64,000 nt of DNA from positions 1 through 64,000 of the forward strand of contig CAXUJK010000003.1 in the NCBI GenBank assembly GCA_964251385.1, given 5' to 3'. Shown here piece after piece: positions 16,451 to 24,318 of this stretch (the stretch's first letter is position 1; every line of letters begins with the position of its first letter). The notes below the pieces were generated by a model that saw nothing but the letters and a program-made list of their open reading frames with translations, did no database searches and had not been told where the DNA came from. Made by a program: the position numbers and the translations under genes. Source of the DNA: CADCVW01 sp964251385 (lineage in GTDB: Bacteria; Pseudomonadota; Alphaproteobacteria; Sphingomonadales; Sphingomonadaceae).

Positions 16451-17379
16451 TACGCCAATGCCGCGATGGCGTTGCGCGACGCGGCGGCATAGGCACCCTC
16501 GGCATAACGATACGTGCCGATGAAATGCACGAAGCGCGCGTCGTCCGGCACGGGTTCGTTCCAGTAGTTGAGGTAGCGATCGTAGGGCAGGAGCAACGGG
16601 TCCGGCTCGTTCGCGATCACGAAGTTCGACGTGACCTGTTCCGATCCCCAGTCCGACCATTTGGCGGGTCCGAGAGCGGCGGTCGCGGCGGCGGAGAAAT
16701 CTTCGGCGATCCCGCGGCCCGCGGCGCTGCGCGCGAACCCGGCAAAGCCGGAGCAGCCGCGGACGTAGCGGGGGGCGGCCATGCCGGGGATGGCGAGCGC
16801 GTGCATGCTCGCCTCGATCGCGCCCTGCACATGGCTGGTCGCGACATCGAACGCGGGCGGGCCGTCCGGCCAGCGACGCGCGCTGAACGCGGGAAGTTCG
16901 CGCGCCGCCGGCTCCTCGTCCGCCTCGCCCAGGAGCGTGAAGCTGCGGTTGGCGTCGATCGCGGCCAGCACCTCGGGAACCGGGCCGACGGTCACCGTGT
17001 CCGAATCGAGCTGAATCACGTAGTCCTCCGCCCGAAGGTCGAGGATGGCGAGCAGCCGTTCCCACGTGCCGCCGCGCGGGCAGGCGCGGGTGTCCACGCC
17101 GCCGACGGGGAGGATCGCCGGATGCCCTAGATGGCGCGCGAGCAGGTCGCGGTCGGCGGGCCGCAACGTCCCGTCGTCCATCAGGGCGACGCGTCCGCGC
17201 CCGAGCCGCGCGTGCAGCGACTTGATCGCGACCAAATAGGGGATGACGCCTGCGGTGCCGATCATGGAGAACAGGACCAGCCCGTCGTCCCGCGGAACGA
17301 TCGGCGGCGTGTGCAGGATTGCGGCGCAGAGACGGCGATGGCGCGCCTGCCTCATCTGCGTGGTGATCGCGTGGAACAT
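16450..17379 (-). CDS. Glycosyltransferase-like protein
   Basis: 309 residues, soluble. The core shows a GT-A-like arrangement: 'LVLFSMIGTAGVIPYLVAIK' near the N-terminus, VALMDDGTL, and the DxD-like 'DYVIQLDSDTVTV' (about residues 117-130), then GCSGFAGF and 'WGSEQVTSNF'. This suggests a nucleotide-sugar-dependent transferase, but the acceptor is unknown and no sugar pathway genes adjoin it. Coupled to the TfoX-N gene downstream by TAGTG. It could also be an uncharacterised conserved protein with only structural resemblance. Confidence 0.55.
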   Translation of the reverse strand: MFHAITTQMRQARHRRLCAAILHTPPIVPRDDGLVLFSMIGTAGVIPYLVAIKSLHARLGRGRVALMDDGTLRPADRDLLARHLGHPAILPVGGVDTRACPRGGTWERLLAILDLRAEDYVIQLDSDTVTVGPVPEVLAAIDANRSFTLLGEADEEPAARELPAFSARRWPDGPPAFDVATSHVQGAIEASMHALAIPGMAAPRYVRGCSGFAGFARSAAGRGIAEDFSAAATAALGPAKWSDWGSEQVTSNFVIANEPDPLLLPYDRYLNYWNEPVPDDARFVHFIGTYRYAEGAYAAASRNAIAALA

Positions 17380-17473
17380 GCCGAAGAGAAAACCGCGAAA
17401 TGTTGCTGGATCAAGAGCGGCGGCGCGACCGCTCGCCTTCTGTCTCGAAATCCGACCAGTCGTGCCAGAGTTA

Positions 17474-18376
17474 TTAAGCCGCCTGCACCGCCGGGCCCGG
17501 TCGCGGACGGGCCGCGTGGATGCAGCCCGCGACGATCAGCGTCGCGCCCACGACCGTCGACGCGTTGACCGCTTCGCCGAACGCCCACCAGCCGAACAGC
17601 GCCGCCCATACGATGCCGGTATATTCGGTGGGCGCGAGGTGCTGCGCCTCGCCCCGCGCGTAGGCCCAGGCGAAAAGCAGCATGCCGCCCAGCGACAGCA
17701 GCGACGATGCGAGCATCGCGGGCGCGGCGCCGGGCGACGGGACGATCGCCAGGAACGGCGCGGCCGGCAGAAGCAATCCGCCCACGACGATGCTCTGGAA
17801 GAAAGCGATCTCGACCGGTTTCGCAGCCAACGCCTGCCGGCGCATCAGGATGATGTTGTAAGCGTACAGCCCCGCCGAGCCGAGGATCGCGACCGCGCCG
17901 ACCAGGCTCGCGGACTCGCCCGGCGTGCGGGCGCGCGCGACGACCATGACGAGCACGCCCGCGAACGCGAGCGCGGACCCCGCGATCGCGCGCCCGCCGA
18001 CGCGTTCACCGAGCAGCACGGCCGCCAGATACAGCGCGAGCAACGGCGCGACGAAGCACAAGGCGATCGCCTCGGCCAGCGGCACCCGCCCGATCCCCCA
18101 GAAGAACAAAAGCGCCATCGCGGTCGTGATCGCGCCGCGCCGGACGTGCAGGGCGAAGGCGTGCCGGCTCGGCAGCGGCGACCGATGGGCCGCAAACAAC
18201 GCGCCGCTGATCGCGATCGATATGAAGGACCGCCACAGCAACGCGTTGTACGCGCCGATCGACAGCGTCAGCTCCTTCATGAACGCGTCCATCGCCGACA
18301 GCAGCAGGATCGCGCAGTTGCCGACGGTGAAGGGCAGCGCGGCTTGAAGATGCGGGCGAGTCACGCCCGCTCGCAT
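17474..18376 (-). CDS. EamA/DMT-family transporter
   Basis: 300 residues with ten predicted membrane helices in two homologous EamA halves (about residues 15-140 and 155-290). The first half ends in 'AEAIALCFVAPLLALYLAAV', and the 'APTEYTGIVWAALFGWWAFGE' of the second half is the typical end motif. These inner-membrane carriers export amino acids or other metabolites. The substrate cannot be told. It lies 6 bp downstream of the retropepsin-like gene and may be co-transcribed. Confidence 0.85.
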   Translation of the reverse strand: MRAGVTRPHLQAALPFTVGNCAILLLSAMDAFMKELTLSIGAYNALLWRSFISIAISGALFAAHRSPLPSRHAFALHVRRGAITTAMALLFFWGIGRVPLAEAIALCFVAPLLALYLAAVLLGERVGGRAIAGSALAFAGVLVMVVARARTPGESASLVGAVAILGSAGLYAYNIILMRRQALAAKPVEIAFFQSIVVGGLLLPAAPFLAIVPSPGAAPAMLASSLLSLGGMLLFAWAYARGEAQHLAPTEYTGIVWAALFGWWAFGEAVNASTVVGATLIVAGCIHAARPRPGPAVQAA

Positions 18377-18382
18377 ATCGCT

Positions 18383-18865
18383 CTACCTGAGCGTCATAAA
18401 GTCGCCCGCCATCTGCACCGAGCTGATGCGCGACAGATAGGCCTGGCCCAACAACGATTGGCTCAAGCCTTCGAGCACCGCGCCGTCGAGGTCCATCACC
18501 GTCTTGCCGTCGATCGACACGCTGGCGACCTTGATGGTCTCGCCCCGCACCGGGCCCGAAGCGCCTTGTGCGACAACGACGAAACGGCTCTCGTCGAACG
18601 GGATGCCAATGCGGCGCGCGTCGTCGACGGTCAGCGCGATCACTGTCGCGCCCGTGTCCACCACGAAGTTGACGAGCTGCCCGTTGACCCGGGCATCGAC
18701 GTAGAAATGGCCGTTGCCACGCTTTTCGAGCACCGTGTCGCGCGGCGAACCGTCGGCGAGGGCGGGCGCGGTTACGGCTTGGGCGGGCGGCTTGACCTCG
18801 TCGACGGGAGACATCAGCCCGATCGCCGCGCCGATGGCGATCATGAGGAGAAGTGCTTTCAGCAT
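18383..18865 (-). CDS. Membrane-anchored retropepsin-like aspartic protease
   Basis: 160 residues. One N-terminal helix (MLKALLLMIAIGAAIGLM) serves as a signal anchor. The single aspartic protease half-domain has NFVVDTGATVIAL (catalytic Asp at about 70 in DTGAT) and a second conserved part 'MDLDGAVLEGLSQSLLGQAYLSR'. This is the TIGR02281-type clan AA protease, which would act as a homodimer in the periplasm. ATG at 18865 is chosen because it starts the hydrophobic anchor. Substrate unknown. Confidence 0.85.
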   Translation of the reverse strand: MLKALLLMIAIGAAIGLMSPVDEVKPPAQAVTAPALADGSPRDTVLEKRGNGHFYVDARVNGQLVNFVVDTGATVIALTVDDARRIGIPFDESRFVVVAQGASGPVRGETIKVASVSIDGKTVMDLDGAVLEGLSQSLLGQAYLSRISSVQMAGDFMTLR

Positions 18866-18900
18866 GCGCCGGGCATAGCCGCGCACTGACTGCGCTTGCG

Positions 18901-19215
18901 TTAATGCGCGAGCTTGAGGCCTGCGATGCAGGCGAGCAGCCCGATCAGCAGCGCCGCGCGCACGAATCCGAGCGGCTCGCCGTCGAACAAGACGCCGACG
19001 AGCACGGTGCCGACCGCGCCGATGCCGACCCAGACCGCGTAGGCCGTGCCCAGCGGAATGGCCTTCGCCGCACGTTCCAGAAACACGAAGCTCAGCACCG
19101 CGCAGGTGAAGAAGCCCGCGGTCCAGGGGAGGTGCTTGAACCCGTCGGTGTAGCGCAGGCAGGTCGTAAACCCGACTTCGAACATGCCCGCGACTGCGAG
19201 CCACATCCAGGCCAT
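18901..19215 (-). CDS. SMR-family transporter, SugE/Gdx-like
   Basis: 104 residues and four membrane helices, the standard small multidrug resistance size. The essential membrane Glu is present (E13, MFEVGF) and helix 3 has GTAYAVWVGIGAVGT as in Gdx/SugE guanidinium exporters. The Trp that follows the Glu in characterised Gdx proteins is replaced by Phe (EVGFTT), so guanidinium export should not be assumed. The ATG overlaps the ispG stop codon (TGATG), so it is coupled to an isoprenoid gene. Confidence 0.85.
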   Translation of the reverse strand: MAWMWLAVAGMFEVGFTTCLRYTDGFKHLPWTAGFFTCAVLSFVFLERAAKAIPLGTAYAVWVGIGAVGTVLVGVLFDGEPLGFVRAALLIGLLACIAGLKLAH

Positions 19216-20357
19216 CAGGCCGCGGCGGACACGTCCAGCACGGTGCCCCCCGGGGCATCGTTGGCCGCCTCGATCTCGGCCGCCTTGGCCTCGACGAGGC
19301 GCACGATGTGATCGACCATGCCTTCGTCGGCGACATGGTGGTCGGTGACGCCGCTCAGGTACACCATGTGCTTGCCCCCGCCCCCGCCCGTGATGCCGAT
19401 GTCCGTCTCGCGCGCCTCGCCCGGGCCGTTGACGACGCAGCCGAGCACCGACAGCGACAGCGGCGTGCGGATGTGCTGCAGCCGCTCCTCGAGCTTTTCA
19501 ACGGTGCGGATGACGTCGAAACCCTGCCGCGCGCAGGACGGGCACGACACGACGCGCACCCCGCGGTTGCGGATGCCGAGCGCTTTCAGGATGTCGTAGC
19601 CGACGCGGACCTCTTCCTCGGGCTCGGCGGACAGAGACACGCGGATCGTGTCGCCGATCCCGAACCAGAGCAGCGACCCGATCCCGATCGACGATTTAAC
19701 CGTGCCGCCGATCAGCCCGCCGGCTTCGGTAATCCCCAGATGGATCGGGCAGTCGACCGCTTCGGCGAGCTGCTGGTACGCGGCCACCGCCAGGAAGATG
19801 TCCGACGCCTTGACCGCGACTTTGTAATTACGAAAGTCGTGGTCCTCCAAGAGCTTGATGTGGTCGAGCGCGCTTTCGGCCAGCGCTTCGGGACAAGGCT
19901 CGCCGTATTTCTCGAGCAGGTCGCGTTCGAGCGAGCCCGCGTTGACCCCGATGCGGATCGCGCACCCGTTGGCCTTGGCGGCGTCGACGACTTCGCGCAC
20001 ACGGCTCGCCGATCCGATATTGCCGGGGTTGATGCGCAGGCACGCCGCGCCCGCGTCCGCCGCCTCCAGCGCGCGCTTGTAGTGGAAATGAATGTCGGCG
20101 ACGATCGGCACGCGGCTCGCGCGCACGATCTGCTTCAAGGCGGCGGTCGAGTCCACGTCCGGACAGGACACGCGGATGATGTCGACTCCCGCCTCTTCAC
20201 AGCGGCGGATCTGGTCGATCGTCGCCTTGGCGTCCGAAGTGGGCGTGTTGGTCATCGTCTGCACGGTCACGGGTGCGCCGCCGCCGACGGGCACGTCGCC
20301 GACCATGATCTGGCGGGACGCCCGCCGTGTGATATCGCGCCAGGGACGTAGGGACAT
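19215..20357 (-). CDS. ispG: 4-hydroxy-3-methylbut-2-en-1-yl diphosphate synthase (flavodoxin)
   Basis: 380 residues. An N-terminal TIM barrel precedes a C-terminal 4Fe-4S domain with ligands CPSC (272, 275), Cys307 in LGCVVNGPGE and Glu314. It converts methylerythritol cyclodiphosphate to HMBPP, the penultimate step of the MEP isoprenoid pathway, in the cytosol. First gene of a coupled pair with the SMR transporter. Family length and motifs are complete. Confidence 0.96.
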   Translation of the reverse strand: MSLRPWRDITRRASRQIMVGDVPVGGGAPVTVQTMTNTPTSDAKATIDQIRRCEEAGVDIIRVSCPDVDSTAALKQIVRASRVPIVADIHFHYKRALEAADAGAACLRINPGNIGSASRVREVVDAAKANGCAIRIGVNAGSLERDLLEKYGEPCPEALAESALDHIKLLEDHDFRNYKVAVKASDIFLAVAAYQQLAEAVDCPIHLGITEAGGLIGGTVKSSIGIGSLLWFGIGDTIRVSLSAEPEEEVRVGYDILKALGIRNRGVRVVSCPSCARQGFDVIRTVEKLEERLQHIRTPLSLSVLGCVVNGPGEARETDIGITGGGGGKHMVYLSGVTDHHVADEGMVDHIVRLVEAKAAEIEAANDAPGGTVLDVSAAA

Positions 20358-20433
20358 GGGCGTTATATAGCCGACCGGTGCGACGAACCCAAATGACGTT
20401 TGCGTGCAGGCCGCGTGCCCACCCCCTTAGGGT

Positions 20434-21033
20434 TTATCTACGGCCGCCCATCAACCCGCCTAAGATGTCGTCGAGCGGATTGCCGTTCCCGTTGCGGTCG
20501 AGCATCCCGCCCAGCGCGCCGCCGATCCCGCCGCCGGGACTCGCCGCGCCGCCCGCCGGAGCCATCCCGCCGCCCGGCAACTGCTGGCCGTTGCCGCCCA
20601 GGCCGTTGAGCACGGAACCCAGGATCGCACCGCTGAGACCTCCCGCCATGCCGCCGCCCATGCCGCCACCGGCTCCGCCGCGGCCCATCAGGTGCTTGCC
20701 GACCATTGCGGCGACGATCGGCAGCAATGCCTTCATCGCTCCGGCCGGTATGCCGCTCTGCCCGCCCGCTTGGCTCGCGACCTGGCGGCTGACGTCCTTC
20801 GATCCGAAGATGCTGCCAAGGATTCCGTTGCCCGTCGCCGCGTTCGGCTCGCCCACAAGCCCCGCGACCTCGTCGTGCGCGCCCGCGTCCGCCTTCTTCT
20901 GGAAACCGCCCATGACGAACGGCATCAGCGAGGCCATCGCCTGCTTGGTCTGGTCGGCGGACAGCCCATGCTGCGCACCGATCGCGGCCGCGTCGGTGCC
21001 GTTTTCGGCCAGGAGATCGTCGATACGCTGCAT
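20434..21033 (-). CDS. DUF937 domain protein, glycine-rich
   Basis: 199 residues. The N-terminal helical DUF937 repeats (about 1-120) read 'LSADQTKQAMASLMPFVMGG' and 'GGQSGIPAGAMKALLPIVAAMVG'. A low-complexity Gly/Met/Ala segment (about 125-175, GGAGGGMGGGMAGG) follows. ATG at 21033 with AAGGACG upstream is preferred to the start 12 codons earlier. DUF937 proteins are soluble and uncharacterised; some enteric homologues (YidB) are linked to DNA-related stress responses. No function assigned. Confidence 0.75.
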   Translation of the reverse strand: MQRIDDLLAENGTDAAAIGAQHGLSADQTKQAMASLMPFVMGGFQKKADAGAHDEVAGLVGEPNAATGNGILGSIFGSKDVSRQVASQAGGQSGIPAGAMKALLPIVAAMVGKHLMGRGGAGGGMGGGMAGGLSGAILGSVLNGLGGNGQQLPGGGMAPAGGAASPGGGIGGALGGMLDRNGNGNPLDDILGGLMGGRR

Positions 21034-21084
21034 GGGCTTCGTCCTTTTTGGAACTCGGATACCCGTCAACGTGGCGCGGGGCCG

Positions 21085-21303
21085 TTAAGCTCCCTCGTCC
21101 TTGGCTTTGGCCGCAGGGCGTCCGCGCTTCCTGTGTTCGGGTGCGTCGAGCTTGATCCCGCGCCGAGCGAGCGCTTCCCTCAACAGGAACTCGATTTCTG
21201 CGTTGACGGAGCGCAGATCGGCCGCGGCCGCGCGTTCGAGCGCGTCCCAGAGCGACGGCTCGATGCGCAGCGCGAACGCTTTCTTGGGTTTCGGGTCGGT
21301 CAA
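21085..21303 (-). CDS. Arc-like ribbon-helix-helix DNA-binding protein
   Basis: 72 residues. 'KKAFALRIEPSLWDALERAA' gives the beta strand and first helix, and 'LRSVNAEIEFLLREALARRG' the second helix, of an Arc/MetJ-type ribbon-helix-helix fold. The C-terminal KRGRPAAKAK looks like an AT-hook. It lies five bases after the SPFH gene on the same strand. The start is taken as TTG at 21303 because no ATG or GTG lies between the SPFH stop and the conserved strand; the ribosome-binding sequence is poor, so coupling to the SPFH gene is likely. It is probably the repressor of this two-gene operon, acting on the palindrome over its promoter (inference). Confidence 0.75.
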   Translation of the reverse strand: MTDPKPKKAFALRIEPSLWDALERAAAADLRSVNAEIEFLLREALARRGIKLDAPEHRKRGRPAAKAKDEGA

Positions 21304-21308
21304 GCGAT

Positions 21309-22241
21309 CTACTGGTAGAGCGTGCCCGCGTTCACCACGGGCTGCGTGTCGCGGTCCGAACACAGCACCACCATCAGGTTGGACACCATCGCCGCGCGTC
21401 GCTCGTCGTCGAGTTCGACGACGTTCTTTTCGGACAGCATCAACAGCGCCGTCTCCACCATCGACACCGCGCCGATCACGATCTTCTGCCGCGCGGCGAT
21501 GACAGCCTCCGCCTGCTGGCGGCGAAGCATCGCCTGCGCGATCTCCGATGCGTAGGCGAGGTGGGTCAGCCGGCATTCGTCGATCGACAGCCCGGCGACC
21601 GCGACCCGGTCCTGCAGTTCGGACCGAAGTTCCGCGGACACCACGTCCGCGTTGCCGCGCAGCGTCGTCTCCTGATGCTCGATATCGTCATACGCGTAGC
21701 GCGCGCCGATCGTGCGCAGCGCGGACTCGATCTGCACGAACAGGAATTTGTTGTAGTCGTCGACGTCGTACAGCGCCTGCGCGGTGTCGGTCACGCGCCA
21801 CACGACGTTGGACGCGATTTCGATCGGATTGCCGCGCAGGTCGTTGACCTTCAACCGCTCGGACGTGACGTTACGCACGCGCGTCGCGATCTTGGTCCGG
21901 CTCATCCACGGCCAGCGCCATCTGAGGCCCTGCGTGCGGTCGGTTCCCTGATACGATCCGAACAGCAGGATCGCGGCGGCCTGGTTGGGCTGCAGCAGGT
22001 AGAAGCCGATCGACAAGAACGCGACGAGGAACGCGCCGATCATGATGATGGGTACGGCGATCAGCGGGCCTCGGTCGGCCGCGAACGCGCCCGCGACAAT
22101 GAGGCCGCATGCGAGAAGGAGCGCGGGCAGCATGACGTAGCCGTTGAAGGTGCGCGCGGGCCGCTCGCCCGACGAGCGGAGGTTGCTCAGGTGCGGGGCG
22201 CCGGGCGCGGGCTCCGAGTTAAGGTTGATGGACGCTGCCAT
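21309..22241 (-). CDS. SPFH/Band 7 membrane protein
   Basis: 310 residues. A cytoplasmic tail of about 35 residues is followed by two close hydrophobic segments (about 35-80), then an SPFH domain ('YLLQPNQAAAILLFGSYQGT', 'RVRNVTSERLKVNDLRGNPI') and a coiled-coil C-terminal part ('RRQQAEAVIAARQKIV'). Such proteins form oligomeric membrane scaffolds often tied to stress or protease control. GGGAGAAG precedes the ATG. Followed directly by the ribbon-helix-helix gene; promoter and operator-like palindrome lie just upstream. Confidence 0.88.
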   Translation of the reverse strand: MAASINLNSEPAPGAPHLSNLRSSGERPARTFNGYVMLPALLLACGLIVAGAFAADRGPLIAVPIIMIGAFLVAFLSIGFYLLQPNQAAAILLFGSYQGTDRTQGLRWRWPWMSRTKIATRVRNVTSERLKVNDLRGNPIEIASNVVWRVTDTAQALYDVDDYNKFLFVQIESALRTIGARYAYDDIEHQETTLRGNADVVSAELRSELQDRVAVAGLSIDECRLTHLAYASEIAQAMLRRQQAEAVIAARQKIVIGAVSMVETALLMLSEKNVVELDDERRAAMVSNLMVVLCSDRDTQPVVNAGTLYQ

Positions 22242-22259
22242 GATCTTCTCCCTGTTATG

Positions 22260-22293
22260 ATGATATCATAATAAAGCGCTGGGGAGAACGCAA
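22260..22293 (-). promoter_or_regulatory. SPFH operon promoter with an overlapping palindromic operator
   Basis: On the minus strand TTGCGT (22288-22293) and TATGAT (22265-22270) are 17 bp apart, giving a start near 22258 and a leader of about 16 nt. The perfect 10-bp palindrome ATGATATCAT (22260-22269) covers the -10 box, and the wider sequence is symmetric as TATGAT-GAT-ATCATA (22256-22270). A ribbon-helix-helix protein is encoded two genes down, so autorepression is likely. Promoter boxes are seen; the binding is inferred. Confidence 0.65.
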
Positions 22294-22346
22294 GCGCGAT
22301 CGCGAATAACTGCTAAGCGGTTTCCACCCTTTGTTGCGGAGCACCT

Positions 22347-23282
22347 ATGACAGACGTTGCAAGCCCGGCCCGCTGGACCCTCGTGGTCCACGGCGGCTCC
22401 GGCATCATCGAACGCGCGCTGCTGACCCCCGAACAGGACGCGTCGGCCCGGGCCGGGCTCGCCGCCGCGCTCGATGCCGGCACCGCCGTGCTGGACGCTG
22501 GCGGCGACGCGCTCGACGCGGTCGAGGCCGCGGTGCGCGTTCTGGAAGACGATCCGTACTTCAACGCCGGGCGCGGCGCGGTCTACACGGCGGCGGGCGG
22601 CATCGAGCTCGACGCGGCGATCATGAACGGGCGCGACCGGAGCGCGGGCGCGGTTGCGAGCGTCACGGCGACGAAGAACCCGGTGGGCCTCGCGCGCGCG
22701 GTCATGGAGGAGAGCCCGCACGTCCTGCTCTCCGGCCCGGGCGCCGACGCGTTCTCGATCGAGGCGGGATGCGAGCAGGCGACGATCGACTGGCTCGGCA
22801 TCCCCGAACGCCGCCGCCAGCTGGAAGAAGTGCAAGCGGGCGGAGGGTTCGACGTCGACATGAAGTACGGCACCGTCGGCGCGGTCGCGCGCGATGCGGC
22901 GGGGCACGTGGCGGCCGCGACGTCGACCGGCGGCGTCACGGGCAAGCGCGCGGGCCGCATCGGCGATTCGCCGATGATCGGCGCGGGCACCTACGCCGAC
23001 GATCGCTCGTGCGCGGTCTCGGCCACGGGCTCGGGCGAGTCGTTCATCCGCGTCGGCGTCGCGCACGAGATCTGCACGCGGGTTCGGATCGGGCGCGACC
23101 CGCTGGCCCGAGTCGTGGACGACGTGCTGGGCGAGGTGAAGGCGATCGGTGGCACGGGCGGGGTGATCGTCGTGACCGCGGACGGCGAGGCGCATTGGGG
23201 CTTCAACACCCCGGGCATGTATCGAGGGCAGGTCACGAACGCGAGCAACCGGACGACCGCGATCTACGGCGATGAACCCTAA
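22347..23282 (+). CDS. Isoaspartyl peptidase / Thr-type L-asparaginase
   Basis: 311 residues, plant-type asparaginase of the N-terminal nucleophile family T2. The autoprocessing site is at about 175/176 in KYGTVGAVA, where Thr176 becomes the nucleophile of the beta subunit. 'LVVHGGSGI' and 'YFNAGRGAVYT' mark the alpha subunit, and 'GTGGVIVVTADGE' and 'WGFNTPGMYRG' the beta subunit. It hydrolyses isoaspartyl peptides and asparagine in the cytosol (no signal peptide). GGAG stands 8 nt before the ATG. Confidence 0.93.
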   Translation: MTDVASPARWTLVVHGGSGIIERALLTPEQDASARAGLAAALDAGTAVLDAGGDALDAVEAAVRVLEDDPYFNAGRGAVYTAAGGIELDAAIMNGRDRSAGAVASVTATKNPVGLARAVMEESPHVLLSGPGADAFSIEAGCEQATIDWLGIPERRRQLEEVQAGGGFDVDMKYGTVGAVARDAAGHVAAATSTGGVTGKRAGRIGDSPMIGAGTYADDRSCAVSATGSGESFIRVGVAHEICTRVRIGRDPLARVVDDVLGEVKAIGGTGGVIVVTADGEAHWGFNTPGMYRGQVTNASNRTTAIYGDEP

Positions 23283-23285
23283 GCT

Positions 23286-23362
23286 CGTTCGTCCCGAGTG
23301 AAAACGAGGGGCGCGGACAGCCGAACCTGTTATGCGCCTCTCGTCTGCACTCGAGACGAACG
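23286..23362. repeat. Imperfect 28-bp inverted repeat (family A)
   Basis: Arms 23286-23313 and 23335-23362 are imperfect reverse complements, and the left arm matches the perfect repeat at 4723-4798 at almost every position. It fills most of the gap between the asparaginase and the nuclease gene and ends ten bases before the nuclease start, so its hairpin would lie in the nuclease leader. Confidence 0.85.
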
Positions 23363-23372
23363 GTTTTTTGGT

Positions 23373-24218
23373 TTGCGTCGCTTCCTGCTCTTCCTGGCCG
23401 CACTCCTCCTCGCCCCGTCGCCCGCGCGGGCGTGGTGGGAGTACGGCCACTATACCGTCGCGAACATCGCCGAAGCGAGCATCCGCCCCGCTACGCGCAT
23501 CAAGGTTGCGTCATTACTCCGCCAAGGGCGGCTGCTCGACACGCCGACCTGCTCGGTCCGGACGCTCGCGCTCGCCGCCTACTGGCCGGACTGCATCCGC
23601 AAGCTCGACGACCGCTTCAGCTACAGCTTCCCGTGGCACTACCAGAACGTCGACGTGTGCCGCCCGTTCGACCTCAAGGATGCGTGCAAGGACGGCAACT
23701 GCGTGTCCGCGCAGATCGAGCGGCAGGTGCGGCTTCTTAAAGACACGAAGCTTCCGGCCCGCGAACGCCTCGCCGCGCTCGCGTTCCTGGCCCATTTCGT
23801 CGGCGACCTGCACATGCCGCTGCACGCGGGCGACCGGAGCGATCGCGGCGGCAACGACGTCAAGGTCGCCTACGGGTTGATCGAGGGTCGCGCCAACCTG
23901 CATTCGGTCTGGGACGGCTGGATCGCCGAGCGCGGGATTACGCAAGCGCCCGCCGGGCCATTGGCCATGCTGGCGCAGGTCAGCGACCGTGCAGGCGTGC
24001 AGGCCGGAACCGTCGAAGACTGGAGTCGCGAAGCCTGGCAGGTCAGCCACGATTTCGCCTACGCGACCGCGCTCGACGGCGCGCCGTGCGGCGAGAAGCC
24101 GACGGGGCGGGTCAAGATCGAGGAAGCCGACGTGCGTGCGCTGGTGCCGGTCGTGCGGCAACAGATCGTGCGCGGTGGATTGAGGTTGGCCCGGATGCTG
24201 GACGAGGCTTTGGGGTAG
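23373..24218 (+). CDS. Secreted S1/P1-type nuclease
   Basis: 281 residues from TTG 23373. The signal peptide 'LRRFLLFLAALLLAPSPARA' is followed by mature WWEYGHYTVANIA, where the N-terminal Trp is a zinc ligand in this family. Other ligands are visible in HYQNVDVC, 'LAFLAHFVGDLHMPLHAGD' and 'GGNDVKV...NLHSVWD'. These trinuclear-zinc enzymes cut single-stranded DNA and RNA outside the inner membrane. A start at GTG 23298 inside the family A repeat would keep the frame but add an unlikely n-region; the TTG start has no clear ribosome-binding site. Start therefore uncertain, function firm. Confidence 0.88.
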   Translation: MRRFLLFLAALLLAPSPARAWWEYGHYTVANIAEASIRPATRIKVASLLRQGRLLDTPTCSVRTLALAAYWPDCIRKLDDRFSYSFPWHYQNVDVCRPFDLKDACKDGNCVSAQIERQVRLLKDTKLPARERLAALAFLAHFVGDLHMPLHAGDRSDRGGNDVKVAYGLIEGRANLHSVWDGWIAERGITQAPAGPLAMLAQVSDRAGVQAGTVEDWSREAWQVSHDFAYATALDGAPCGEKPTGRVKIEEADVRALVPVVRQQIVRGGLRLARMLDEALG

Positions 24219-24222
24219 AAAG

Positions 24223-24310
24223 CGTCATCCCAGCGCAGGCTGGGATCTCAGGGGAGGTCGACTGCCGGTAGCCATGTTCCACTGAGATCCCAGCTTGCGC
24301 GGGGATGACG
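24223..24310. repeat. REP-type inverted repeat (family B)
   Basis: Arms 24223-24250 (CGTCATCCCAGCGCAGGC...) and 24283-24310 are near-perfect reverse complements of 28 nt each. The same arms recur at 28862-28948 and, shortened, at 39220-39247. It lies between the convergent nuclease and pal genes, where a hairpin could also stop or stabilise transcripts. Confidence 0.9.
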
Positions 24311-24318
24311 TCTAAAAA

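Noticed and set aside
17243..18889. 548-codon plus-strand frame opposite the EamA and protease genes
   Set aside because: Arg/Asp/His-rich composition typical of shadow frames; the minus strand holds two recognisable families.
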